Shown: positions 15,155-21,426 of the stretch, piece by piece
Layout: each line of letters starts with the position of its first letter
Position numbering within the stretch: position 1 is the stretch's first letter
Source: SOJZ01 sp964556565
GTDB lineage: Archaea > Thermoproteota > Bathyarchaeia > Bathyarchaeales > Bathyarchaeaceae
Assembly: GCA_964556565.1 (NCBI GenBank)
Contig: CAZKWF010000031.1
Coordinates: 1 to 21,426, forward strand
Direction of reading: 5' to 3'
DNA length: 21,426 nucleotides
Notes under the pieces: generated by a model
What the model was told of the DNA's origin: nothing
What the model saw: only the letters and a program-made list of their open reading frames with translations
The model's database searches: none
Translations under genes and position numbers: made by a program

Positions 15155-15835
15155 ATGGAGATTCGCGAGTACGTTTACCTTTCTATTACCGTAATCGTAA
15201 ATATAATTGCGTGTTATGTTGCTTTCGTCGCTGGGCCTTCCCCTGTTGGGGGACCTGGTGGCGATGTCTTTCGAATCTTCTACACGCATACCCCAGCTGC
15301 ATGGGTCTGCTATCTCACGCTAGGCATATCATTACTGGCAAGCATACTTTTCTTGGTTAAAAGAAAGCTCATATACGACAAGTTAGCAGAAGTTTCAGCT
15401 ATTTTGGGGCTTGTCTACGGAGTTGTAGCGCTAATAACCGGTTCAATCTGGGCGAATGTTGTTTGGGGTGTGTACTGGAATTGGGATCCGCGAGAAACAA
15501 CCACGCTTATTTTGTGGATGGCATACATGGGCTACATTTCCTTACGACTCTCCATTGGTAACGTGAAAAAGCGGGCATTAACAAGCGCAGTTTACAACAT
15601 TTTGTCTTTCTCCACCGTCCCATTGAGTTATTTATCCATTAGACTCTGGCAGTCACTTCATCCCCAAATAATACTTCCCGGGTCAGGAATTTCTGCAACC
15701 CCACCTGTCATGGAAACGTTGTTTCTAAATCTCATTGCGGGTACTCTCGTCTACATATATCTATTGAGGATGATGTATAATGTTTGGTCTTTTCAAACAC
15801 GGGTTGACGCTTTAACCTACGAAAAGGGGAGGTGA
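15155..15835 (+). CDS. ccmC: Heme exporter/handling protein CcmC
   Basis: This 226-residue protein with six transmembrane helices carries the heme-handling WWD motif WGVYWNWDPRE at residues 104-114. It has the two flanking histidines of CcmC: His45 in FYTHTPAAW and His169 in SLHP. CcmC loads heme onto CcmE at the outer face of the membrane. The ATG is preceded by GAGGG at good distance and a strong TATA-like box. The gene leads a compact operon ccmC-ccmD-ccmE-ccmA-ccmB with gaps of a few bases or overlaps. It is shorter than CcmF and lacks the large external domain, which separates it from other WWD proteins. Confidence 0.95.
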   Translation: MEIREYVYLSITVIVNIIACYVAFVAGPSPVGGPGGDVFRIFYTHTPAAWVCYLTLGISLLASILFLVKRKLIYDKLAEVSAILGLVYGVVALITGSIWANVVWGVYWNWDPRETTTLILWMAYMGYISLRLSIGNVKKRALTSAVYNILSFSTVPLSYLSIRLWQSLHPQIILPGSGISATPPVMETLFLNLIAGTLVYIYLLRMMYNVWSFQTRVDALTYEKGR

Positions 15836-15839
15836 CAAG

Positions 15840-15968
15840 TTGGAGTTTGATCTTTTCCTCGTTTCAGCCGTCTACTGGGGATGCATTTTAATCGTTTTCA
15901 TCTGGCTCAGCAGGCGCTTATCCGCCCTTAGGAAAAGGTTGGCGGACTTGGAGAAGGGAGGCAGTTGA
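15840..15968 (+). CDS. ccmD: CcmD-like small membrane protein
   Basis: This 42-residue protein has one transmembrane helix (about residues 7-24, following MEFDLF) and then a basic and charged cytoplasmic tail (SRRLSALRKRLADLEKG). That is the size and layout of CcmD, which ties CcmE to CcmC and CcmA/B during release of heme-loaded CcmE. Sequence in CcmD is poorly conserved, so the call rests on position between ccmC and ccmE and on topology. The start is TTG, four bases after the ccmC stop, with GGGGAGG at 15826-15832 seven bases upstream. The stop lies just before the ccmE start. Confidence 0.72.
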   Translation: MEFDLFLVSAVYWGCILIVFIWLSRRLSALRKRLADLEKGGS

Positions 15969-15969
15969 G

Positions 15970-16467
15970 ATTAAGATCAAGTACACCTACATCATCGTCA
16001 TCGCCCTGATAGTTCTCAGTGGCGCACTTGCATACGACGCCTTTACTTCATACATGAACCCTTACCTAGCAGTGTCTCAGGTAGTGGAAAATAGCACTAC
16101 ATACTACAATAAAGAGAGAATCCAAGTAATAGGAATCGTTGCCAACGAATCTGTCACGTACGAAAACACCTTTATGGTTTTCAATCTCACTGATGAGGAA
16201 TCTGTGATCAAGGTGAATTATACAGGATCGCCAAGGCCACCCCAGGGTTTCCAACTAGGCGGACAGGTTGTCGTGATCGGAAAGCTCATTTCCCAGGACA
16301 CCATAGTGGGATACGATATGCTTGTTAAATGTCCATCAAAGTATGAGGGAGGAGGAGAATCCTTGTTGACTGACCCCATTTTTCTGGCGGCCATTTTGTT
16401 GGGGTCTGGGGCAATAGTCGGCACAGTTGTGTCCATAGTTTGGAAAAGAAAGCAACATGAGGCTTAG
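15970..16467 (+). CDS. ccmE: Heme chaperone CcmE, CxxxY type, likely ATT start
   Basis: CcmE carries heme covalently on the outer face and delivers it to CcmF. The OB-fold pattern (QVIGIVANES, then GGQVVVIGKL) ends in CPSKY (Cys121-Tyr125). The heme-binding residue is therefore Cys, as in archaeal and some sulfate-reducer CcmE proteins, rather than the His of classical CcmE. The first ATG (16054) would remove the membrane anchor. The frame continues upstream through a hydrophobic helix (YIIVIALIVLSGALA), but there is no ATG, GTG or TTG. ATT at 15970, followed by AAG ATC AAG, lies eight bases after GGAGG (15957-15961) and is the best start, giving 165 residues. A second hydrophobic helix near the C-terminus (FLAAILLGSGAIVGTVV) is not usual for CcmE. 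Confidence 0.85.
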   Translation: MKIKYTYIIVIALIVLSGALAYDAFTSYMNPYLAVSQVVENSTTYYNKERIQVIGIVANESVTYENTFMVFNLTDEESVIKVNYTGSPRPPQGFQLGGQVVVIGKLISQDTIVGYDMLVKCPSKYEGGGESLLTDPIFLAAILLGSGAIVGTVVSIVWKRKQHEA

Positions 16468-17140
16468 TGTCCAATCAGAAAGGCTGGGGGAAGAAACAAT
16501 AACTGTTGCTGTCGAAATTGCCAACGTTTCAAAAAAATATGGTCATATCTGGGCCTTAAAACCTCTCTCAATCAAAATTGATGAAGGTGAATCCGTAGCT
16601 GTCTTGGGCCCTAACGGGGCAGGAAAGTCCACTCTGATGAAAATCTTAGCTACGCATGTTTTTCCGTCTTCGGGGGTCGTAAAGATTTATGGGCGGAATG
16701 CGTTTAAGGACGGTGAGAACGCGAGAAAGCAAATAGGTTTCGTGGCTCATGAAAGTTTCCTCTACGATGAACTGAGTGTTGAAGAAAACTTACGGTTTTA
16801 TGGAAGGTTTTTCTCCGTGGATCAAGACAATTTTCGCGAAATGATTGAATTCTTAAACTTGAAAAGCTGGAGTAAAGTTCCTGTGAAGCAGTTGTCATAT
16901 GGTTTGAGAAAAAGGGCAGATATAGCCAGAGCGTTAATTCATAACCCCGACTTAATTCTCCTTGACGAACTTTTCGCTGGGTTGGATGAAGAGACTCGAA
17001 ACTTCCTTGTGGATTACTTCAAAACTCTACATGGAAAAACTCTGTTGGTGTCGTCTCATTCGGTAAGCTGGGCAAAACAACTTTGCCAAAGGAGTCTTTT
17101 TCTTGACAAAGGAAACTTGGTTCAAGACACTTGGTCCTAG
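16457..17140 (+). CDS. ccmA: Heme exporter ATP-binding protein CcmA
   Basis: This is the 227-residue ABC ATPase of the Ccm system. Walker A is GPNGAGKST at residues 51-59. The signature is LSYGLRKRADIARAL, a variant of LSGGQ. Walker B is LILLDE, followed by the D-loop FAGLDEE and a switch histidine in SSHS. With CcmB it uses ATP to release heme-CcmE from CcmC. The ATG overlaps the end of ccmE by 11 bases. The first 17 residues before VEIANVSKKYG are longer than typical, so the true start could be downstream, but I see no better codon in frame. The gene is followed immediately by ccmB. Confidence 0.92.
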   Translation: MRLSVQSERLGEETITVAVEIANVSKKYGHIWALKPLSIKIDEGESVAVLGPNGAGKSTLMKILATHVFPSSGVVKIYGRNAFKDGENARKQIGFVAHESFLYDELSVEENLRFYGRFFSVDQDNFREMIEFLNLKSWSKVPVKQLSYGLRKRADIARALIHNPDLILLDELFAGLDEETRNFLVDYFKTLHGKTLLVSSHSVSWAKQLCQRSLFLDKGNLVQDTWS

Positions 17141-17149
17141 GTGACATCT

Positions 17150-17827
17150 ATGGGATTTTTCTCAGCGGCGATTAGAATAGCTACAAAGGATCTCAAGGTG
17201 GAGTTTAAGAGAGCCTATGAAATTCTGTCTCTTCTCACTTTTTCAGTGAGCTCGGTTCTCATTTGCAGTTTTGCTTGGGGTGGTGCCATAGCTACTAGTC
17301 CAGAGGTGACTTCAGCAGCTTTGTGGATCATACTTTTCTTCGCCAGCGTTTTGGCCTTCACAACATCGTTCACTAGAGAGATGGATCGCGGGACACTTGG
17401 AGGCCTCAAAACCCTTCCATGCTCACCGGCATCAATACTTTTTGGAAAAATCCTCTACGCGACGGTGCTACTTCTCCTTGTTGAGGGGGTTATGCTCCCC
17501 TTCTCTTTTGTATTCTTAAACCTTAATATACCCGCAAGATTTTTGGATTTCCTGCTTTTCTTCCTACTCGGGATCATTGACCTGTCAATAGCTGGTTCTT
17601 TCGTTTCTGGTCTCGTTATGTTTTCGGAGGGAAAAACCCTTCTTCTATCATTTCTGCTTTTTCCCGTTTGCGTCCCAGTGCTTGTCCCGTCGGTTATGGC
17701 GACTGTCAAAATCATGAACAGTATCACCGCAGTCGATGTTATGTCGGAATTAAGGTTGCTTCTTGCCTTCCTCCTTTGCATAATAGCGATAGCGACCCTT
17801 ACATTCAAGTTCGTTCTTGAAGAATAA
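17150..17827 (+). CDS. ccmB: Heme exporter membrane protein CcmB
   Basis: This 225-residue membrane protein has six predicted helices and the CcmB-type cytoplasmic loop REMDRGTLGGLKTLPCSP after the second helix, which contacts the CcmA ATPase. It is the permease half of the CcmAB transporter. A GTG at 17141 directly after the ccmA stop is also in frame. The ATG at 17150 has AGGTGA five bases upstream and is preferred. It is the last gene of the ccmCDEAB run. No ccmG, ccmH or ccmI follows within the window. Confidence 0.9.
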   Translation: MGFFSAAIRIATKDLKVEFKRAYEILSLLTFSVSSVLICSFAWGGAIATSPEVTSAALWIILFFASVLAFTTSFTREMDRGTLGGLKTLPCSPASILFGKILYATVLLLLVEGVMLPFSFVFLNLNIPARFLDFLLFFLLGIIDLSIAGSFVSGLVMFSEGKTLLLSFLLFPVCVPVLVPSVMATVKIMNSITAVDVMSELRLLLAFLLCIIAIATLTFKFVLEE

Positions 17828-17870
17828 ATCAAGAACGTCTACGCTTATCGCACACAAATTGCAGAAAGTC

Positions 17871-17924
17871 CCCTTTTTTAACCAATCTTGTTGGAAAGCT
17901 TCGGTCTGCAATAAGATTTAATAT
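17871..17924 (+). promoter_or_regulatory. Possible ccm terminator and promoter of the MenA-like gene
   Basis: CCCTTTTTTA at 17871-17880 is a T-tract after the ccm operon. TTTAATAT at 17917-17924 is a TATA-like box giving a start near 17947. Confidence 0.35.
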
Positions 17925-17975
17925 GTTTGATTATCACAGTAAATTCGAAAAGATACACTGTCAGAGGGATGGAAA

Positions 17976-18914
17976 CTGTCAGAGAAATCTGAAAATAAGA
18001 CAGCCCGTTTTCTTGTATGGGTTAAGGAACTGAGAGCTCCCTTTTTTACAGCGGTTTTGATTCCTGTGTTCCTCGGCACCACAATGGCTTGGTCTTCGTT
18101 CGGAACTTTTGACCCAACGTATCTTGTCCTGAGTTTGATAGGCGCGGTGTGCGTGAATGCTGGAACAAATCTTGCAAATGATTATTTTGACTACAAGAGC
18201 GGATGCGACTTGGTCGATACAGATTTTAGTTCACCATTCAGTGGTGGAAGTGGCTTGCTTCCCAGAGGCGTTTTAAATCCTAGAAAAGTGTACATTGCGT
18301 CTCTCGTTTTCTTTGTTTTTGCCGGCCTTATTGGGGTATTCCTTACTCTAACTCGAGGATGGGCTATCGTCGCCCTCGGTCTCATAGGCGTCTTTTCAGG
18401 ATATTTCTATACGACTCGATTGGCCACACGAGGGATTGGCGAGTTCATTGTAGGCATCAATTGCGGACCACTCGCAGTTATAGGAAGCTATTACGTACAA
18501 ACACAAAGCATCGCATTGGAACCAATAGTAGCATCCATTCCTATAGGAATATTAATTCTCGAAATACTCTGGATAAACGAAATTCCAGACTATTACGCAG
18601 ATACTAAAGCCGGAAAAAAGACGCTGGTAACCAGAATTGGAAGAAAAAGGGCTGCGGATGTTTATGGCATGCTTATGTTTTCCACATACGCTGTAATACT
18701 CTTTGGGGTCTCTTTGTCGCTGATGCCAGTGCTCACGTTACTTTCATTTCTTACAGCTCCCCTAGCAATTGAAGCAGTGTATGTTGCCAGAAAATATTAT
18801 GGAGACCCACGCAAACTTATTCCCGCGAATGCAGGTACAGTTCTCGTGCACCTGTTCACTGGTCTACTGTTGTGCATAGCATATGTTATCAGTGGCTACG
18901 TAGCGGGCCTATGA
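17976..18914 (+). CDS. menA: UbiA-superfamily prenyltransferase, MenA-like
   Basis: This membrane enzyme attaches a polyprenyl tail to an aromatic acceptor. MenA uses 1,4-dihydroxy-2-naphthoate on the way to menaquinone. The two aspartate motifs are NDYFDYKSGCD (residues 68-78, numbering from 17976) and NEIPDYYAD (201-209). GGSGLLPRG after the first motif is the MenA-like pattern rather than that of digeranylgeranylglyceryl-phosphate synthase. About nine helices are present. The first standard codon, TTG 18057, would cut into the first helix. Upstream, the frame is open to 17943 and encodes family-like sequence (VWVKELRAPFFTAVLIP) without ATG, GTG or TTG. CTG at 17976 lies seven bases after GAGGG (17964-17968), so I give that start. 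An ATG at 17969 is one frame away, so a one-base indel is possible. Acceptor identity is inferred. Confidence 0.83.
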   Translation: MSEKSENKTARFLVWVKELRAPFFTAVLIPVFLGTTMAWSSFGTFDPTYLVLSLIGAVCVNAGTNLANDYFDYKSGCDLVDTDFSSPFSGGSGLLPRGVLNPRKVYIASLVFFVFAGLIGVFLTLTRGWAIVALGLIGVFSGYFYTTRLATRGIGEFIVGINCGPLAVIGSYYVQTQSIALEPIVASIPIGILILEILWINEIPDYYADTKAGKKTLVTRIGRKRAADVYGMLMFSTYAVILFGVSLSLMPVLTLLSFLTAPLAIEAVYVARKYYGDPRKLIPANAGTVLVHLFTGLLLCIAYVISGYVAGL

Positions 18915-19076
18915 AATTGCGCGCGCTCTTTCTGCATGATCGATTTTTGTGATTTCAAGACAGGAATGAGATCTATACAAGGTTTCGTCTAAAACGTAGT
19001 TAAGTGAAATTGCTTAGCCCGCAAACAGACAAATTCATAAATATGATCCAAATATATCTTGGAAAAAGTGAATAAA

Positions 19077-19511
19077 ATGAACAACGAATACGTTCTAGTG
19101 AAGTATTTTTTAATTAGCTATGTATTAATTTGGGTAATTGCAACTCCCATAATGCTTTTGGTTTTATTTTCATATGGAATTCCGTTTTCAACAGATTATG
19201 AAGTTTTTATAGGAAGTATTCCACTTTATCTGAGCGCTTTGACTGTTTACGTTTCTGCCGTTCCGAGTTATTATATTCCTGCAAGCCTGTATTTCAAAAA
19301 ATCGCAACGAAAAGTAACTAATAGATTTGTAGTAAGAACGGCATTTGTTTTCTGGGGATTAAGTATGTTTTTGGATGTTATATTTGTCGTTCTTGTCGCT
19401 GGAATAAACATACTTGTTTATCCCTTTAATTGGATTTATCTCGGTGTAAGCCCTGTAATGATTATGTCGGTATATCTTGCAGGAATAAGAAATCTTTATG
19501 GAAGTAAGTAA
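19077..19511 (+). CDS. Small integral membrane protein, unknown function
   Basis: This 144-residue protein has four hydrophobic helices (about residues 10-33, 44-66, 84-108 and 116-136), short loops and a basic turn KKSQRK in the middle. It carries no motif that I recognise. A TATA-like box at 19036-19057 lies only 20-35 bases before the ATG, so the message is probably leaderless or nearly so. A TTG at 19059 is also in frame but overlaps the promoter. It overlaps the damaged methyltransferase gene by up to 14 bases. AT content is higher than in the ccm region. Confidence 0.6.
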   Translation: MNNEYVLVKYFLISYVLIWVIATPIMLLVLFSYGIPFSTDYEVFIGSIPLYLSALTVYVSAVPSYYIPASLYFKKSQRKVTNRFVVRTAFVFWGLSMFLDVIFVVLVAGINILVYPFNWIYLGVSPVMIMSVYLAGIRNLYGSK

Positions 19512-19881
19512 AATGGGAAAAATGACTGATATTGATGAACTGATGTATTCTTGTGGTTTAGAAATCCTCCACCCTGACGGAATAGAAAAAACCGATGAAA
19601 TGGCAAGGGTGTGCAAGATAGGAAAGGACAAGAAAGTTTCAGGCATAGGCTCTGGAAAGGGTGTAACAGCTTGCTATCTGGCTCAAAAATACGAGTGCGA
19701 AGTTGTTGGAGTGGATTTGTCCGAAAGAATGGTTGAATATGCAAAGGAAATGGCTAAGAAAAATATTGCGTTGCCCATCGAATATGCTATTCCAAAGGTT
19801 CACAGATACTTAACTTCTGAGAGCGTGAGAGACGATATCCTTTCATGGCATAGGTGCAACTATTGTTATGACATAGATTGA
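19498..19881 (+). pseudogene. Shrunken SAM-dependent methyltransferase remnant
   Basis: The first 85 residues read as a class I methyltransferase: a helical lead, then KKVSGIGSGKGVTACYLAQKY, then EVVGVDLSERMVEYAKE. In motif I the usual acidic residue before GSG (as in DIGSG) is Gly here (GIGSG), and the preceding residue is Ser. After AKEMAKKN the sequence jumps to about 35 residues that resemble the end of such proteins. The substrate-binding middle, roughly 100 or more residues in the family, is missing. The whole frame is 127 residues, against about 230-280 expected. An internal deletion is the simplest account. A short real protein cannot be excluded. The start is uncertain (ATG at 19498, 19513 or 19522). 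The 3' end overlaps the convergent gene by 39 bases. Confidence 0.55.
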
Positions 19882-20226
19882 AAAGATAACCTCAATGGCG
19901 CACATCAACATTACGGAAAAAGAAAGCTTTTTGAGCATGTCATCGGACATCTTTGAAATTGAATCCTTGCTTGTGATTGTCGGCATCAAGTGATAAATGC
20001 CTAATGCGATGACTATGCCTACTAGGATCAGATTGAAATCAGACAGATAAAGGAGGATACCGGCTAGTACAAACGCCACTAACTCGCTACCTTCTCCTAT
20101 CTGTGAATGGGCTTCTATGAATTTGGCTTTATCTTTGCGTAGTCTGTAAACCATTAAAAATTCCCATGCGTTGTAAACAGCCTCGAATGCCAATAGAACA
20201 ATGGCTACAGTTAAGATCGGATCCAT
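19843..20226 (-). CDS. Small four-helix membrane protein, unknown function
   Basis: This 127-residue membrane protein has four hydrophobic segments (about residues 3-24, 47-62, 65-83 and 101-122). A charged loop, YRLRKDKAKFIEAHSQIGEG, lies between the first two. No family motif is recognised. The minus-strand box TTTTTATAC at about 20250-20258 is about 26 bases upstream of the ATG, so translation is probably leaderless. The 3' end overlaps the damaged methyltransferase on the opposite strand. The balanced hydrophobic pattern and promoter support it as a real gene. Confidence 0.6.
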   Translation of the reverse strand: MDPILTVAIVLLAFEAVYNAWEFLMVYRLRKDKAKFIEAHSQIGEGSELVAFVLAGILLYLSDFNLILVGIVIALGIYHLMPTITSKDSISKMSDDMLKKLSFSVMLMCAIEVIFSIYVITIVAPMP

Positions 20227-20400
20227 GAAACTTATTTTTATGATAATAAGTATAAAAATTATTTGGTGGCTACTGCTTCAGGAGCATGTGTACGCCCAAC
20301 TTCAATAATACAAATGCTCACACCCGCGCGAAAATTATTGAATCTGAAATTCACACTCACAGTAGTAAGGAAAAATCTGCATTAATACCATTTACAGAAT

Positions 20401-20653
20401 ATGGAAGATAAAAGTACGAATGTTCTCGTGCTCGGCGGCGGAATAGGAGGAGTCGTTGCTACCAATGTGTTAAGTAGAAAATCAGGCAGGGAACATGAGA
20501 TCATGCTTGCTGATAGAAGGACTGAACATAGATTCCCTCCTCATACCATGGCTCATGATGGGATGGAGGAAACCCCACTGGGTTACTAGGAATTTGAACC
20601 TACTAAACAAAAAGGGCATCAAAAAAAAAATTAACGGCAAAATGCATAAATAG
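20401..20653 (+). pseudogene. Sulfide:quinone-oxidoreductase-like flavoprotein, frameshifted N-terminal remnant
   Basis: The first frame (from the ATG at 20401) encodes a Rossmann start, NVLVLGGGIGGVVATNVL, and then a REHEIMLADRRTEHRFPP segment, as at the N-terminus of SQR/FCSD-type NAD(P)/FAD oxidoreductases. It then runs out of family sequence and stops at 20589. Shifting by +1 from about 20537 restores family-like sequence: LIPWLMMGWRKP, then WVTRNLNLLNKKGIKKKING, which stops at 20653. The expected remaining 250-300 residues are absent. A frameshift plus a large 3' deletion therefore explains it. The closely following hdrC suggests it was once part of a redox operon. Confidence 0.75.
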
Positions 20654-20662
20654 TATTATATC
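20654..20662 (+). promoter_or_regulatory. TATA-like box before the second hdrC
   Basis: TATTATATC lies about 45 bases before the ATG at 20705 and would start a transcript near 20684. It suggests that hdrC2 has its own promoter despite the adjacent pseudogene. Confidence 0.35.
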
Positions 20663-20704
20663 TTTGATAAAAATCTCCACTAGGTTTCGTCAAAGTGGTT
20701 TAGA

Positions 20705-21289
20705 ATGGAAAAAGAACAAATAATCGATTTCGGTAACCTCGATCCGAATTTTAAATATGAGGTTTCCAGCCAGCCCGGTGGTGAAAATGTAAAGCAATGT
20801 TTTCATTGTGGAATTTGCGCCGTTTCATGCCCCGTAAGAAGAATTGACAATGACTATAACCCGAGAAAGATAATTAGAATGATTCTATACGGGATGAAGA
20901 AAGAACTACTTTCCAGTGAGACCATATGGAAGTGCGTCCACTGCCATACCTGCTATGAACGGTGTCCTCAAAATGTGAAGTTTGCCGAGGTTATTGAGGC
21001 ATTAAAAAATCTTGCGATAAGAGAAGTAGAAAAAGGAAATATCGAGATTAAGGGTCCAACGTTCTTGTTTGATTCAACCTTTGCAGATAGCATAAAACAT
21101 TACGGGAGAGTATTCGAAACGGCTCTAATGATGAGATACATATTGAAACGAAAGAACCTGAAATTTATGCTATCATATTTTCCCCTAGGATTGAAAATGG
21201 CTTGGAAAAGAAAACTAAACCTGTTTCCGAATAAAGTCAAGGGGCTCAAGGAAATAGAAAAGCTCTTCAAAGAAACTCAGGTGATGTAA
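20705..21289 (+). CDS. hdrC: Second HdrC-like iron-sulfur subunit
   Basis: This 194-residue HdrC has two complete 4Fe-4S motifs: CFHCGICAVSC, starting at Cys32, and CVHCHTCYERCP. The family's conserved stretch NPRKIIRMILYGM sits between them. It aligns end to end with the HdrC at 4164, sharing the position of the first cysteine and the GGEN tetrapeptide, but differs widely in sequence, so it is a diverged paralogue and not a recent copy. The C-terminus is basic, with KRKNLKFML and LKMAWKRKLN segments. The gene ends with TAA at 21287-21289, and an hdrB-type frame begins at once. No hdrA lies immediately upstream. The frame is intact although its neighbours on both sides are damaged. Confidence 0.9.
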   Translation: MEKEQIIDFGNLDPNFKYEVSSQPGGENVKQCFHCGICAVSCPVRRIDNDYNPRKIIRMILYGMKKELLSSETIWKCVHCHTCYERCPQNVKFAEVIEALKNLAIREVEKGNIEIKGPTFLFDSTFADSIKHYGRVFETALMMRYILKRKNLKFMLSYFPLGLKMAWKRKLNLFPNKVKGLKEIEKLFKETQVM

Positions 21290-21290
21290 A

Positions 21291-21426
21291 GTGAAGGTTT
21301 CTTATTATCCAGGATGCTCGCTTGAATCTTCTGCTAAAGAGTATCAATTATCCGCAAACGCTGTTTGCCAGAAGCTAGATATAGAACTTGTATAAATTGA
21401 AGATTGGAATTGCTGCGGTGCACTAG
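21291..21426 (+). pseudogene. hdrB: Second HdrB, cut by an in-frame TAA and by the window edge
   Basis: A GTG one base after the hdrC2 stop starts a frame reading VSYYPGCSLESSAKEYQLS and on to LDIELV. At codon 35 (21393-21395) it meets TAA, and the same frame then continues with IEDWNCCGAL. The intact HdrB at 4739 reads IELVEIPDWNCCGA at this place, so the TAA stands where GAA (Glu) is expected. A single G-to-T change accounts for it. The first cluster cysteine and the CCG pair are both kept. The gene runs past the right edge, so further damage cannot be judged. A base-calling error is possible. Confidence 0.8.

Noticed and set aside
21393..21395. TAA in hdrB read as a recoded sense codon
   Set aside because: Known archaeal recoding uses TAG (pyrrolysine) or TGA; the other genes here use TAA as a normal stop, for example hdrA, hdrB and hdrC2.
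1..21426. CRISPR arrays, insertion sequences, integrases or rRNA genes
   Set aside because: No regularly spaced repeats, transposase motifs or rRNA-like sequence were seen on reading the window.

Overview
This window is almost certainly archaeal chromosome, from a moderately low-GC organism with both F420 and heme c chemistry. The evidence is heterodisulfide-reductase (Hdr) subunits fused in operon to an F420-reactive FrhB-type protein, TATA-like boxes at archaeal spacing, an ArsR-type regulator with a cysteine-rich sensor domain, and a cytochrome c maturation system whose CcmE carries the archaeal CxxxY motif. Bathyarchaeia-, Archaeoglobi- or Methanoperedens-like lineages all combine such traits. 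I cannot assign a lineage from sequence alone.

Layout. 1-512 is non-coding and pyrimidine-rich. 513-1616 (-) is an HprK-like P-loop kinase, divergent from a tight operon hdrA-hdrC-hdrB-frhB (1766-6727, +), which is predicted to be a soluble F420-linked, flavin-containing heterodisulfide-reductase-like complex. Next come a small cysteine-rich orphan (6850-7188), a long-chain polyprenyl diphosphate synthase (7487-8482) and an ArsR/SufR-like regulator (8595-9296). A minus-strand cluster (12932 to 9346) encodes a membrane-anchored multiheme cytochrome related to NrfA/ONR, a monoheme PKD surface protein, a four- to five-helix membrane protein and a DUF420-like protein. It is followed by ccmF (-) and, divergently, ccmC-ccmD-ccmE-ccmA-ccmB (+), then a MenA-like UbiA prenyltransferase (17976-18914). 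The right end (19.0-21.4 kb) holds two small membrane proteins and a set of damaged genes: a shrunken methyltransferase, a frameshifted sulfide:quinone-oxidoreductase remnant, and a second hdrC followed by an hdrB with an in-frame stop.

How it fits together (inference). The polyprenyl synthase and MenA-like enzyme would supply menaquinone. The Ccm system would attach heme to the exported cytochromes. The membrane protein(s) could pass quinol electrons to the monoheme and multiheme proteins outside the membrane. The HdrABC-FrhB complex would connect F420 with thiol/disulfide and ferredoxin pools in the cytoplasm. The window therefore looks like a respiratory island.

Most notable observations: the multiheme cytochrome carries CxxCM exactly where NrfA has its catalytic CxxCK heme; HdrA ends in an MvhD-like domain that has lost all its cluster cysteines; the Ccm set is the reduced 'CxxxY' type with no CcmG/H in the window; ccmE and the MenA-like gene lack an ATG/GTG/TTG that would include their conserved N-termini, and ATT and CTG sit at good Shine-Dalgarno distance; and several genes are clustered in decay at the right end.
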